Part shown: positions 10,231-23,542 of the stretch, piece by piece | Layout: every line of letters starts with the position of its first letter | Position numbering within the stretch: position 1 is the first letter of the stretch | NCBI GenBank assembly: GCA_973895155.1 | Contig: OZ316895.1 | Location: forward strand, 11,842,001 to 11,906,000 | DNA length: 64,000 bases | Direction: 5' to 3' | DNA from: Marsupella aquatica | Taxonomy: Eukaryota > Marchantiophyta | The notes under the pieces: model-generated | Told to the model about the DNA's origin: nothing | The model's database searches: none | The model's input: the letters and a program-made list of their open reading frames with translations, nothing else | Program-made: the position numbers and the translations under genes

Positions 10231-11222
10231 CTAATGGTCCACATCAAGAGTCAAAACTAGATCGGCAAGTGGGATTGGAACATCCTCAAGGGGAGCTAGC
10301 CGCTGCGGAGGCACACTAGCACCCACTGTAAGAGATCGACGATAGATGGCCCGAGCTTGAGCACGCTGTAAGGTGACTGAAATGCGTTGGCGAAAGTGCG
10401 TGGTCAAAATAGAAAGCGGGGGTCCGGTGGGACCCATTCGGCCATGAACATCCCGGGCAGCTTGCCGAAGAAGCCCATCAAACTGAGGATGAAGACGCCC
10501 AAATAGCTCCACAGCAAGGGGGAGGAAGCTGTCGGATGAAGCTCGTGCAGCATATTTGGCCTCCTTCGTTGTTGCCGCACGTGACGCTGTTGCCCCTGCC
10601 GTAGTTGCCGCTGTCCCAATGATGTCTTGGCACAATGGGTTTGCCACCACAACATCTGCCAAAGTACGTTGACCCTCACGGACCATGGTAAGATCCACCC
10701 GTAACCGCTGTGATGGAGGACCAGGTAACTCGAGTACCACCTCCCGCCGCACGCATACCAAAGAGCCAGAGAGAACCTGAGCAGTCGCATCTCGCACAGC
10801 GTCGTGAACAATAATGGTTTCACCTCCCAAACTGCACCGAAGAAGATGGACACCTGTGGCATCACAAGGCTTCCCACAAGCGCAAGAAGGAGGTAAACCT
10901 GCAAGAAGTGGGTGGGGCAGCCCCAGACGAAGACGCATGGCTGTGGAGAACTCCGTTGAAGACATCCGCAAATGAGGAATGACTGGATTGGCCTGAAGCC
11001 ATCCACCTGCGCCCTGCCCTCCGGAAGAAAGAATCCGAGCTCGGTCCGTGTCAGGTGCCTCGGAGAGGATGCTGGAAAGGGTGAAAGTGTGCATACGCCC
11101 AGCGAGGTCTGCCTGAAGACGAACGGGATCCAAGGATAAAAACTCCTGGAAAGAAGGTAACGCGGCGCGAACGGGATCTGGTAATGAGGACCGCGTTGCG
11201 CGCAAATCTAGAGGCGTGTCAC
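10231..11222 (-). mobile_element. 3' part of a non-LTR retrotransposon ORF: zinc finger plus restriction-like endonuclease
   Basis: A continuous minus-strand frame of more than 320 codons without an ATG at its open end. It contains CACGKPCDATGVHLLRC, a Cys/His cluster like the knuckle after the reverse transcriptase in several LINE clades. Next come HDAVRDATAQVL, RREVVLELPGPPSQRLRVDL and TLADVVVANP, which resemble the restriction-like endonuclease region of such elements (inference from motif order). The reverse transcriptase itself is missing, so the copy is 5'-truncated near 11222. Codon use is more GC-rich than the flanks, consistent with a recent insertion. Related decayed copies lie at 1.1-2.0 and 26.3-26.7 kb, all on the same strand. 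Confidence 0.7.
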
Positions 11223-12512
11223 ACTTTATTAGTAAGATATGTTCTGTGGGTAGGTGGGAATCTGAATAATCAAAACCAAAACCCAGAGATCTTTTGCAAA
11301 AAGTAGTGAAGACTTTTCAAGAATGTAGCAAATTTTGTCACTGCAGAAAGAATGTTTCAATGTGACTTGTTTTCCCAGCTTGCTTTGGGGTTTTTTTGAG
11401 AACCAATACCCTATCTTTGACCATTTCTTGTGGTCCGTTGTGATCTTCTGTGGAGAGGCATGGCCATATCCAGTAGGTTCTATCTTCATTGTCTTCTCTA
11501 GACAGCAAATGTGCTGTACTATGGAGGACTCAAGCATTCCCTATTCGACGAGGTCCTAGCTTGTTGGTTGTAAGGCCTCTAGATCTTTTCCTCTATGTCA
11601 TCCCCTTGACTGTGTGGTTTACTCCCTAAGCTTTACCAGATTTTTCCAACTTACTGCTGAGTAGGGTTTTGGTTTCTTTTGCCATAGTGTGCAACTTTTG
11701 GGCTTTTTGGCTCTTTGGTTTTCTTGGGATTTTCCCCTTGTTTTCTCCCTTTTATTAATGTTTTGCACCACCCTCTTCACAGGGAAACCAATTGCCTTGT
11801 CTTCAACTTCATGACCTGCTAGCTCTGAGATATCACCCAGGTGTCTCAAGCTTGAATCGATGAATAATCAATTATCGAGTGAGAGTCTTGTCGCCAGCGG
11901 AACGAGACATATCTCAAGCTCATTTGGGTGACTTGAGCAAATCCAACCAACCTCCCCTTTATTCCACTGAGGTGTCAAATACTACTCACTGGCTCATTAG
12001 TCTGTTAGTTTTTGGATAGTAAAAAACAGAATACTGTAAGGAGTGTAGCGGTGGATAAAATTGACTTATAATGACTTTGGGTGATAATCTTTTGTTTCTA
12101 GCAGATGACTATGTCAAATTGGACAGTAGGTCAAAAGTGAACTGGAATCTAAACTACGATAAAACAACACACTTATTAAATCACAAAAAAATGCAAAAAA
12201 GAGTGCCTCAAAGACAGATTCTGGAGTTGTGTCCCTTTATTTTGTTTGGTGACCATTCTTCACAGACTATCATAATTTGAGTACGGAAAGGTGGTTCCTA
12301 AAAAATGATAAAAAGTTGCCTGTCAGCTGAAAAAACATATTTGCTGATCGCACCAATTGGCTTTTCAGCACGGCGAATGTTACACATGCACTACCCATTC
12401 GTTTGCTCTTTTGCCCTCCCCACCCAAAGCAACAAAAAAAATATTTAACTAATGCCTTATCACATGCAGAAAATATTTAGCAGGGATTTTTCCACCGCAA
12501 GTTGAACTGCGT

Positions 12513-12642
12513 ACTCTAGAAGGTTTCCTCTTTAACAAAAATAAAGCACTACCACAATCATGCAATTGAAAATTGCTACTCTAGACGGTTTCCTCCTTAA
12601 CAAAAATAAAGCACTACAACAATCATGCAATTGAAAATTGCT
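12513..12642. repeat. 65-bp tandem duplication
   Basis: Two adjacent 65-bp copies start at 12513 and 12578, beginning actctaga and differing at only a few positions. A third, shorter echo follows. No coding role is seen. Confidence 0.9.
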
Positions 12643-13821
12643 CTAGTGGTTCACTAATGTAAAGCCTGGAGGGACTGAGGGGTGTGAAGCCCCCATGGAT
12701 TTCCAAAGTTGGGATGGATTGACACGGAACATCAAAAAATGTTCAGATAACACTCTTTACACTGAAACATGACCTACAATGGGCTCCTGGCTGTTTGTAG
12801 TTCGTTTCCATTTGTCTACGCAATGGAAAGTTGTGGCTCATGCACAAACTACTCAGGGGAGTCCTTCACAAAAATGAAATTTCCTTCCCCGAAGTGGTAA
12901 GTTGGTACTCCTGCCCAAGCACTCAGGGCGTCCTTCACAAAAGTGAAACATTTGTTGGCAATATGTTTATAACATTTCATCATCTTTGTGTTCATCGGCA
13001 ATGGAACAAATGATTTCAGGTAATAGATTGGATATCAGAGAACACGTTGGACAAATTTGAGCTTAAATAGAGATTTAAGTGTTGTCCAAATAATTGCACA
13101 AGTCTGCTCAAAATGAGCATTTAAATGCTGGTCAGAACACTTGGAAAATTTAAGTGGGGCGTGCTTCTCAAAAGTGAGCGTCCTTGATAGCATCTTCCAA
13201 AGATAGCCAGACAATCTGAATTTTGGGTGTAAAGTGAACAAGCATGTGTCACAGTCCATGGGGATTAGCAAACCCTAGGTCCATCCCTGCTTAACTTTCA
13301 GTGGAGCTCTCTGCCCAAATGTGCTAAATAATGAATTGTCACCCATGTTGCACAAGGTGCAAATTTGTTAAGATGCCTGTCCAATGCATTCTCCAATGTT
13401 GACCCTGGTCCACTTTCTGCCTCAGGCTGATCTTGGTGGTGTTTTGGGGACTCTGAATGGTTATTGGTGCTCTGACGCTTGGTTGCAGTGTTCCTTTGAG
13501 GTTGGTCTGTTTTGTTTTTTCCCTGCTGGTGGTTGTGACATCGGTTATTTGAAATTTCTTCCGGCTCACTCTCATTATAAAAAGAAAAAGAAAAAAAAAG
13601 AGGGCTCTAGATAACAATAACAAGACTAACTTCCATCCTTCTGTTTAGTCTATGCCAAGTGACCCCGCGAAATGTTCAGATGAAAGGGTGCCAAGAAGAC
13701 ATAACATATGTGATCAGGCTAATGTTTGGATGTGAGGATCACTCCACAATGTGGCAAACATAAACATCAAAATCAAAAGAAGGGTCCAGTTTCCACCCAG
13801 CTGTGCCTGATCTAATATACG

Positions 13822-14026
13822 GGCCTGCCTTGCAATTAACCAGGTATGCACTTATGGAGAAAGGCCTGCCTTGCAATTAACCAGAGTATGCACTTATGTA
13901 GAAAGGCCTGCCTTGCAATTAACCAGGTATGCACTTATGGAGAAAGGCCTGACTTGCAATTAACCAGGGTATGCACTTATGGAGAAAGGCCTACCTTGCA
14001 ATTAACCAGGTTATGCACTTATGGAG
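13822..14026. repeat. Minisatellite, five ~41-bp units
   Basis: Five consecutive units start ggcctgccttgcaattaacc or a close variant and each ends in a word like tatgcacttatggagaaa. Small length changes at one position break the frame between units, so the apparent repeated peptide is not conserved as protein. Confidence 0.9.
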
Positions 14027-14241
14027 AGTTCACTGTAGCTCATCTACCACAAGCGATTTGAAGGTCTCTCTCTCTCTCTAGGGCTCTTCTGCATTGAATT
14101 GAACGGAAGTGAGAGTTTGCACCCATTGTTCCTCACGAGATCAGCTGCTGCTAATTTTACGCTGTAACAGCTCTAATCGTCGAAGAATTCAGCGCAGAAG
14201 GACTCGCACGCAGACTGTTCGCTATCAGTCATCTATCAGGC

Positions 14242-14565
14242 ATGTATGATACCCTCTCTCTTGCTCTCGCTGTCTGTTTTATGATGTGGGCATGGTTTCT
14301 CTTCCTTCCTCCTGTAATGAAACGGAACCCCGTTCTCCCCGTCATGGGTCCTCAGTGGATAGTGTACTTACGTACCAATTGGTTCGATTTCAGCACGGGA
14401 TTTGACCTAAACTCACTCAACGATTCTCTTTTGTGGCAACTGGACCTCGAATTGTTCATTCAAAGAGAGTCACACGGAACTGAATGTGCTCGAATTATGA
14501 TACTTTTTGATCATCCTGATACTCCCTTCTTAGAGAGGCTTTCTCAGGTTCAAGTCGAGAAGTGA
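14242..14565 (+). CDS. Unrecognised 107-codon ORF
   Basis: An ATG-initiated frame with a hydrophobic N-terminus (LALAVCFMMWAWFLFLPP), which could be a membrane anchor or signal. It matches no family I know. It lies 0.7 kb upstream of the RWDD4-like gene on the same strand and could equally be noncoding leader or promoter sequence. Kept only because of the ATG and hydrophobic start. Confidence 0.2.
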   Translation: MYDTLSLALAVCFMMWAWFLFLPPVMKRNPVLPVMGPQWIVYLRTNWFDFSTGFDLNSLNDSLLWQLDLELFIQRESHGTECARIMILFDHPDTPFLERLSQVQVEK

Positions 14566-15270
14566 TTCTCAAGCCGTTAAAAACTGGTAAACCTGGCAAA
14601 TCTGATTTTGTATGCTGGGTTTGTTTGAAGGCTTGCCCTAAATGTGTAAGCCATAATCGTTTTAAGTTTCAGCATACAATGCCGAATGGACCATTCATCC
14701 TTACGCCGATGCATTGACGGAGTCGGACAAACCATGACTGTTACGCTACTTTACCTCATAAATTATGAATTCTTCAATGAGGAGCTCCACACATTGTCCG
14801 AAATGTATGGCCGAGCTTCTGTATGAAATGGCAGCCTGGGGGGAGGCGTTAGGAGGACATTTTAGGATCTGATGAAGTTTGTGACGGGTCCGTAGGTGTG
14901 TTAAACTATGAGTCAGGAAGAGTGTAATGTAAGCGTCCTTTTTCGTACTTCCACCTGTTGCGGATGGGCTCTAACGCCATGTGAGGTGTTGCAGGTGCAG
15001 CTTGTTTGGTCGTATGCAAGTAAGGGGGAATCAAGTAGCAAAATGTGCACCAGCCTCAGAGAACTTGTTAAGAAATAGAGAAGGACACTGAGGTTATGGG
15101 TAAATTGGATTGACCAAGGTTTCTAAGCCTGCAAGCCACAGAGAATCCCAGTTAGCAGTTAGTATGTTCTCTTTTTCGCCATGAACGAAGAAGAAGTGTT
15201 CAAGGCTTCCTTTTAAAGTTGCTTTCACCAAACTTTCTCGAAGGTTTCTCGGTGATCTGATAAAAGAAAT
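14566..15270. other. Upstream region of the RWDD4-like gene
   Basis: No ORF or repeat recognised. It probably contains promoter and 5' UTR of the downstream gene, but I could not fix a TATA box or transcription start. Confidence 0.35.
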
Positions 15271-16620
15271 ATGGAAGACATAGTTGAAGAAGAGTTGCTT
15301 GCTCTCGAGTCTATCTTCTATGACAGCTACAGTAAGATCAGTGACAACAAATTTCGGTTGCGGATTGATCCTGCTGGGGAAGACGGAGACGAATCGAACC
15401 TACCTCCGCCTTTATACATAGACATTGAGTTGCCTCCAGGATACCCCACGGAGAAGCTTCCGGAATTTAATCTTAGTAACATAAACAACAGCAAATATCC
15501 TGACTATGTCAAAAAGGCCATGGTGGAAGGTCTTTTAGAGCAGGTGCTTCTCTTCATACTTAAACCTCAATCCGTTGAGCTTTTGCACTAACATTAACAA
15601 ATACTTGTACAAATCTTATGTTCTTGATCGCACCTTCTTCTTTCACAACAGGAATAAGAACTTCATGTGATCGCAAGCTGTATCTGCGTTTGCACAATTT
15701 CTTCCGAATCATGCCAGGCTACTTGTGAAAACACGTCTCACGGTTCTGTTGTTCTATAGGGTGCAGAGCAATTAGGGGAGAACATGTGCTATGCTCTCGT
15801 TGAATGGCTAAAGGAGAAACTACCTGAGTTCTATGCCATGAAGCCGGCTGTCGTGCAGGTTCCATACTCCTCCATCTTGCCATGTGGTCATTATCAATCT
15901 CCAGTCTGAATCTGTTGAAGGCATTTGTTTTGATTGCCAAAACTTTTACTTAGTGTTCCTTTGTTGTTCTTAGTGACTGGCGGTCAATCTTATATCGCGA
16001 AGAGTTGGGTGGGTCTCATGCAGTAAGTCTGACAGAAGCTTCTTCACCGTCATTGTTTTGCTGTAGGAGAAAGAAGAAGTGCAAGATTCGGGGACAGTCA
16101 ATGCAAAGATCCATGCAGCTAAAGATCCAAAGGCTAAGAACGAGCTGACGAAGGCACAAAAGCGTCGATTTTATGATAAATTTGGTGCCAATACTGAGAA
16201 ACCACGAGGATGGGATTGGGTTCAAATTATCTCTCATGTAAGTCTGAGAAGTTTTTTTGGTGTATGTAGAATTCTTTCTGATAGACTGACTTTAAAATCT
16301 GTCCGTAGTGTAGTTATGGACTTGGATGTTGATTGTTTTCTCACCAGGTGGAATTATGATAGTGAAACGAGGCATTGGCCAATCTATTGGGATTCAAAGT
16401 TCAAAATCTATCTTGTGTTTACGTTCCTCGCACAATTGTTTTTAGAGAAGATATTCCTCTAGCTATGGACTGGAGAATTGTGGCGTTATACATTTGCTTG
16501 AGTACAATATCGTAATGAGTTAAGTGTCCTACTTGGAAATTGCTGGTGCCCATAACCCTAAACTAATAATCTGATTTTGTTCTTCTACAGCTCAGCCAAG
16601 TGCCTCAACACAATGTATGA
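15271..16620 (+). CDS. RWDD4-like RWD-domain protein, four exons
   Basis: Exons 15271-15543, 15760-15858, 16067-16237 and 16591-16620, all in phase 0 with GT-AG introns, give 190 residues. Exons 1-2 form an RWD domain: EEELLALESIFYD, then NLPPPLYIDIELPPGYPTEK with the typical YPxxxP-type turn, then a helix GENMCYALVEWLKEKL. Exon 3 has a basic LTKAQKRRFYDKF, and GWDWVQIISH with LSQ from exon 4 matches the C-terminal GWxWVDVxxHLS signature of RWDD4. RWD domains mediate protein binding and resemble E2 folds without catalytic Cys; the plant role of this member is unknown to me. A decayed copy of exon 1 lies at 6.6-6.8 kb in reverse orientation. Confidence 0.92.
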
Positions 16621-17517
16621 GGCTGATGGTTATGACTATCAATTTCTCTATACAGAACATCGACAGCCTTTCATTATGTACAGTTGAATGAGATTTTGCA
16701 GTTATCGGAACGGAGTCGTTGGATGCTTTGCGATAAGTGGTAGCTCTCATATCTTTTGGCACTTCTTGGTGTGTTCTCGGATGAAGTATGATGTTGTGCA
16801 ACTTATGCCTGGAATGAGTTACCTGAAACATACTTATCATGAGCTTTCTCTATCGTATTCTAGAAAGTGTGATTTCAGATAACATGTCTAAATGTGGTTG
16901 GGCGATGCATGACGCTTCATGAATAGAAGCCAGCCCACAATGGATGGTCTCCTGTCTGCGATATTTTAAGGATTCCTGTAGATCGTATAATAGACATTTG
17001 GACATTTTGTGCTTGGTGACATTACTTGACTGGGGAGCTGTTCTTCTTGAAATGTGGTATGAGATGCATGGAAAAGATCACACTAAGGACCATGCCTGCC
17101 ACAGACAGAGATGTAGTCCAATTCGGTAGATTTTGCTAGCCTGTTTGAGGCCGACCACATATGTTGGCCACGTCACTGGCAAGAGCCTTAGCTCAGGCAA
17201 AAGAAGTCAGAATTACTCTGCGCAAGTGTAGGACCAGAAACTCCCTGACAAATTATGGTAGTATAGGCCAATGTCTGTGCCTTGCATGAAAGATGTGGAG
17301 AAGAGAAAAGATGTCGAGGACAAGAAAGATATCTAGGTGAGCAAAAAATGTAAAGGTGATAACAAAACTTAAAGAGATAAAGTTGAGGTGATGGCCCCCA
17401 AGTGCTTTGCAGGGTCAAGGTGTGGTTGCACAACACTATTGGGAGGGGAACGTTTACAATTTTTCTCCCCCCTTTTTTCATATTTCTTCACTCCCCGTGC
17501 CACTCCATTCCTCCCAC

Positions 17518-17785
17518 CATTTCTTACCTTGGCATCATTAAATAAACCAAAAAATGCACATTAAAAAGTAGTGAAAAGCAAATTTAATCTATTTTTCTTC
17601 CTTCTCTCATTTCTTACCTTGGCACCATTAAATAAACCAAATGCACAATTAAAAAAGAGTGAAAAGAAATTTTAATCTATTTTCCTTCCTTCTCCCATTT
17701 CTTACCTTGGCACCATTAAATAAACCAAAATAATGCCCAATTAAAAAGGAGTGAAACACAAATTTAAGGCATTTTTCTTCCTTCT
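17518..17785. repeat. Tandem repeat, three 88-90 bp units
   Basis: Units start at 17518, 17608 and 17696 with catttcttaccttggca and contain attaaataaacc. Copies differ by scattered substitutions and short indels. No coding or hairpin role is apparent. Confidence 0.88.
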
Positions 17786-19550
17786 AGAGTCTCCTACCTA
17801 GCCTCTATGCAAAAATCCAAAAAGTTTTTCATGCCCCAAAAGATTCTCCTTCCTACATGTGTTCTTTCATACTTGAAGAAAAAGACACATTAGAGGTGAT
17901 ATCATCTCATATACTCTGTATTTTACTATTAAAATGAGAATATCATTTGATATACCTGGCCAATCAATCAAAGAGCTCAAAAAAATCTTTAAAACAATCT
18001 GACCACCCAGGTTTGTTCCCTTCCTGGATTTGTAAGCGGGACAAAAGAGCTTTTTTGCAGCATTACATATTATAGAAGTAGATCAAACATGTAGTGACAA
18101 GGCTAGTTGAAATTTTTGAAGCTGCTATATGGTGAATGCACATTTCAAATTTTGTCTTATTCAGATTTTTGTGTCATGTATTTTTATTTCAATCTGCTTT
18201 ATCAAAGGGCAGCCTTTGTATTTTATACATTTTTAATTAATATTTAGACCCCTTTAGTTTTAGGTATTCTAGAGTGTTTTGAACTTATTTTGGCAGCCCC
18301 CTTTCACAATATGGGTTTTCTTAGAGATGAAACCAAAGGCTCCACCACCACGAGTGAGAGAAATGATGCAAAAGAACATGAATGCATAGTCTTTTAAGTT
18401 CTCCTCATGTTTTTCTTTCCTAGGTTTATAGTTTTTATTGAAAGGAGTGTCATTCATAAGGCACCCTGAGTTAAGTGCACACATCGTAGCACACATCGTA
18501 GCATTGTTTGACTGTACCTTTTCTTGGTCACTGTGCTTTTCTTGATAGACACTTTACTTATAAACAGCACTTCTATGCTCTCATATTTTATTTACTTTCA
18601 GATCATTACAAGACAAAAAATAAAGCATGTTCCAGGATGAACATGCTATATTGCGAAAAGAAGTTTCAGTTTCAGTGTAGCGATGGTCTAAGAAGGTCGA
18701 AAATGAGAAAAGCAAGGGTCCCATGACAAAATTATATAAATGAACTCCACTTTCAGGATTTACATATGGAGGTCAAGTTATTCCAGTTGAATCTCAACAG
18801 TCGATATCATATGTAATGTGGTCGCAACACTTCACAAAATATTCCTTGTATCAAATTGAACCCATTCTTTTTTAAGCCAGTAGAGGTAAGGAAGCATTGG
18901 GGAACTTAGACCAGTAAGACTTGTGTTATTTCCAAAACACTCAAATGGTTCAGGAGTTTTCTGATGTGGATGATGTTTGAGTCTCTTTGGTTTACCGTGG
19001 CCATGCGAACTCTGAAAAACTCTCCTCCTGTAGCCCTGAGATCAGACAAGGTAAATCCCGTAAGGTATGGCATTTTGACATTTGTTTCTTCGAAATATTA
19101 AGACATGCATTTCCAAGCTCCAATTCATTGCAGGAGATTCGGTATTTCTATAAACAGGTTTGTAACCACCTAGAACACTTCAGATATGCTATACATGGTT
19201 CAATATGTAGTCCAGGGACCAGGAAGAAAATGATTAATTTTAGCACTGAACCTTATTCCTCCCAACCGATAGATGAATCAATGTAAAGCAACAAAGAAAG
19301 TCATGGAAGCACTGGTCCCGGAACTGGTAACCAGTCAGGAATCAATCCTCCCAGCCTAAAAACAGTTAAGGCCATTGAGGTGGCATTATAGCCTCCCCGC
19401 TTAAAATCAAAACCTTCCAGGTCCGATGTTCCCAGAGCAGGCATGCTAAAAGGTGCCATACTAACATGGCTTACAGGAGAGCCTGATCTGAAAACATTCA
19501 GGCTTGAAACTGTGGATCCCAAATCAGGATGAGCTCGCTCTGAAGCCTCA

Positions 19551-19639
19551 AATTGGCTCAAATGGAGGTGCCAATTGGCTCAAATGGAGGTGCCAATTCA
19601 TAAACTTCCAACTTTACTTTGCAATTCATAAACTTCCAA
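19551..19639. repeat. Short tandem duplications (22 bp and 18 bp)
   Basis: A perfect 22-bp duplication at 19551-19572 and 19573-19594 is followed by two copies of caattcataaacttccaa at 19594 and 19622. They look like replication slippage in noncoding DNA. Confidence 0.8.
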
Positions 19640-20097
19640 ATCACTAACCCGACATTTCCTAACAAGCCCTTTCCTAGGTTGCACGTAGCTATTGTATATG
19701 AGACCGTGCAATAGCAACACTAGCCTTGAGAAACAGCCAACCAACACCATGAGCTCCCGTAGAAATACTAAAGTTTCCCATTTTTTGCAGCTTGAGTTGA
19801 TAATGGAAACAAAAAACATTTCCCTCAAAATATATCGTAATAGAACTTATCCACAACATCGTCTGGCGCTGGCAGCTTCAATGTCTCCCTGAGTAGGAAG
19901 AGTATATAAAGGACTAGGACCATCACTTGGTGTACAACAGAAAGTCTGAACATTGCTGGTACAGCCTTTGCTGAATGGGTTTATGCCGTCTGGTATATTC
20001 CTGTACAACAGAAATTATAATATTTCCATGTAACTGACACTTTACAAGTGCATATCCATCACAGAGATAAAACATGCGACACATTTCAAGAGACCTT

Positions 20098-23000
20098 TTA
20101 GCCCTTATGCAGCATATTAAATTCCGTAACAGGAAGAAAAGCCAAAAGAAGAGCCAGTAGAAGATACTGATGAAAAGAACCAAAGCAAAACCTGTTCATC
20201 AAAAATTACCTTTGAGAATCTTGGACCGAGAAATATTCTGCGTTCTGCCTAGAAAGCAGAATTCACACTACCAGCAAGCATATCCTCTTCAGACATCAGA
20301 AAACAAATCAAGAATTGCTTTACCTGAGATAAGGAATACGCCTTCGTCGTGTCTTCTCATATGTGGTCTGATTGGTGATTGCCAAGTAGCTACAACAGTC
20401 CCACTGATGGTCAGACAGCTGCCACAACTAATTGTGCAAGCATGCAAATCCTACTATGCGAATTTTGTAACCAAGCTAGCACATTACTGAAGGCACGAAA
20501 TACGCGATATATCAGAAACCCTACAGAGATGAAACGGAAGGTTATCGAGAACGTCACTGACTCAGTACAATAACCTCCCAGAGGACACCTGCAAGTACAT
20601 ATGGTCCCTATCCGCTTACACAACAGCTGCCAACTGAGCTTTTCTTTCCTTACCTATGAAAAATGAGCAATGTAACAAGGAAAGCCAGGCATGCTATGAG
20701 CCCGAGAAGGATGCCTATGACTATTGTGCCGTGCAACAACCTGCCAACCAAAACAGTTGACCCTTCAGTTACTTAAAACAACCCACAGGTTCATGCTTGA
20801 GTGAGCTTCGCGTCTTATTCAAACCTTGAACACAAGCTGGTCTTGAACTCGACCCACTTTCAAAAATGCAGCAAAGAAAACACGAGCACAAGCTGATTGA
20901 ACTCAACAAGCTCTCCGAAATGGACCACAGAGGTCTGCAACAACTACTGCACAAATTGCCAACCCACCAATTCTCTGTGCCATCGGAATTCATGGCTGAA
21001 CCATAGATGATTGCAGTCCAGAGAACAAGTAGTGTCTCAAAGAAAATGTACCACCTGCAGGTCATTTCCGTTGCACTAGAGTCACCAACTCCATTTATGA
21101 ATATTTTTCTCTGAAGTACAACGCAGGACAATTCGACTGAAATGTAATGCATGAATCTGCTATTATTTATTTACACTTTGGGTAGTGGAAAGTATTGCAA
21201 CTCGTTATTGAGGTTCAGATTTCATGTCGGCCGAAAGAGACTGATAGCTCATGGTGTGCTTTTGAAGACCAGACTAATGCAAGTGATTTTGTCACTGACA
21301 GAGTCACCACTGTTCAGAAGTAAGCAAGATGACATGATGATTGTGCACTGTTTCCCCAAGTAGATCATCCAGGCTTATGTGCATTCAAGACGGAATTTCA
21401 GGGAGTTTGCTATGAATTAAAATAGAATAGAAGGAGTCCCTGGCACCGAATACAATAAACAGAGCCCAGACCAAGTATCCACAAAAGTCCAATCCCATTA
21501 TGGCATCTACCCAAATTCGTAGAGTGAATTTCAAAGTGACCAAAAAACTATGGCTTTAGTCTTGAAGTTAGACTGATCCATAAAAAGATGAATGAACATT
21601 ACAAACCAGAACTTGCGGTGGTTGCTCTGCCCTACGCATGTCCCCAACCAAACACAATGATGATCAAAGCGCAACACACATTTGTTGCAATCGTGGCAGT
21701 GCTTAGTCCGGATTGGCTGCAGCCCAGTAGATAGCAATCATTAAATGGTCACTAGCAATTAATAATTTCAAAAGAGATTGAAAGAAAACAAGGCCTGCAC
21801 CGTCAGTGTGAATAATGTACAAATGGTAACTTGACCTACTTAAGAAAGGCAGAGGCAAAACGTATGGATGCTAACCTACGACCAATTTAATTCTAACGAA
21901 GTTGATTCCATCAATCGTGACGTGCTCATAAACATCCATCATTTCATTACATCTCACCTGTACCACATTACAATAAGGGCATCTCCCTGGCGCACTGGTG
22001 CTGAAAAGTAATCCAATAGTTGAATAATCAGAGAACAAGGCACAAGATCGGTCACCCCAGAAGCCATAAAAAAATCAAGGGCTCGGCCCATCGCTAGAAA
22101 ATAACTTGCGTAATATCGGGTTTAAAAACTACTACTGACAGGATGGAGGTTCGTATGACTTCAGTTTCCATGCACAGATATAGAGCACGCCATAGTTTCA
22201 CATCTTCCCATAGCAGCACATTTCAAGGCCAGCAAGACTATGTTGAACCTATTAGAGTAGGTGTCTTCAAGCAGAATCCAAGGGAAATGACTTCAAGCGC
22301 AACTTCTGCTAGTCAGGACAAGCACATAGGAAACGTACGTAACCCACCTAGATTCGATTGGAAAGCTTGGTTGGCTATAAAATACTTGATCATTGCAGAA
22401 GCTGACTCGTGAAGAAGACTTCCCCTCGGGATCACCAACCGATGAGGGTGCCAGTAAAGGGGTGGTGTCTGATACAGATATCCTGACGCTTTGCCCATTA
22501 CGATCACCGTCTGCAGCTCCACCACTTGTTACAGGGCGAATTCCAGACTGTCCCCAACCTATTGCTGGTGTACTGCTGCATTTCACAAGAACCAGAGAGC
22601 CCAGGTTCAAAGAAGAAGATTGTTCATGTCCAAGATATGTGATGGTAAGATTCCGAGGAAGATATGTGATGGTAAGACTGCAGTTGTAGACGAACTTCAG
22701 AAGGGTGGATTGTAATGAAATGCGAAGCACCTTACCTGACAGTACTCCTTTCTAATGTAGCCTTGGCCTTTTCTTCAAAGTCTGGGTCCTCTTGCATAGC
22801 GTCAAGTAGATAACTGTACAGCACAGCCAGACATTATACAAGAGTATATGGAAGAGCTCATAATTAAAATGTGCAAGGGCAAGCTGCATGCATGCCAACC
22901 GAAAAACAATTTACCCGCATAACAGGAATGACAAATTTGAATAAGGCTATGCTCACTTACCCTGGAGATGACCCTGCAGTAACGTAATATTGTACCACGG

Positions 23001-23542
23001 TCAAGGTTAAAAGCACGTAGTAACTGGCTGCAATCCTGAGCACAAGTACAATGACATCAACAATATGAATTCATTAACGCGATAGCGCCCTCTCCCAGAA
23101 TGTGTTCTCATACGTATCATCATCAAATATGGCTGGATCGTTTTCAAAACAGCTCAACGATGCAGTGATGATCCACCGCGTGTTCCAATTTGTGTAAAGG
23201 AGGATAACTTCAGCTCCATCATATAGCCTTCGATGAACGGGAGCACGTATCGTGCTTGTTGTCCCGAAGCTTAGTGTATGGTTACCAAATCATCGGGCAA
23301 TTAATGTTTCATTCAAACTCATACTCACACTCAAACTTACTTGGTTGGTCGTTCAGAAAGCAGAGTGTAAAGGGTAGAAGTGCTTCGCGTACAAAGAATT
23401 CAAAATCTTACCAAGACAGCTCAAGAGTCTGTCGACGAAGGTCGGAATCCAACACAAGTACAAATCCCACACAAAAGACGTGGGCTGCAAACCAACAAAC
23501 CTTCACGCCCCATCCCAACCGCTCGATTCCCCCTGAACACAT
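20098..23542 (-). CDS. DHHC protein S-acyltransferase, PAT10-like, eleven exons
   Basis: This enzyme palmitoylates cysteines of membrane-associated proteins. Exons (minus strand, 5' to 3'): 23542-23412, 23023-22961, 22813-22736, 22575-22348, 22000-21958, 21716-21607, 21054-20968, 20740-20654, 20389-20324, then tentatively 20248-20210 and 20191-20098. All join in frame at GT-AG sites and give 341 residues. TM1 is in exon 1, TM2 in exon 2 (ending AGSSPG), TM3 [20 protein letters not shown]4 in exon 8. The Cys-rich domain runs [21 protein letters not shown] and [20 protein letters not shown] is catalytic. TNQTTYE after TM4 is the family's TTxE motif. Plant PAT10 has the same LGTC variant and, as I recall, similar length. 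The last two exons show no PAT10-like sequence and are uncertain. Confidence 0.88.

Larger units (their letters stand above)
11223..14241. other. Intergenic with minisatellites, no gene recognised
   Basis: No convincing ORF. Holds the 65-bp duplication at 12513-12642 and the 41-bp array at 13822-14026, listed separately. A short CT microsatellite lies at about 14068-14081. Confidence 0.5.
16621..20097. other. Intergenic, no gene recognised
   Basis: AT-rich stretch with short unsupported ORFs. Holds tandem repeats at 17518-17785 and 19551-19639, listed separately. The end adjoining 20098 is presumably 3' UTR of the minus-strand DHHC gene. Confidence 0.45.

Noticed and set aside
23100-23280. 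Extra DHHC exon within intron 1 (minus-strand open stretch)
   Set aside because: The frame is open but lacks a good acceptor, and exon 1 (ending 23412) joins exon 2 (starting 23023) in frame to give the expected TM1-TM2 layout.
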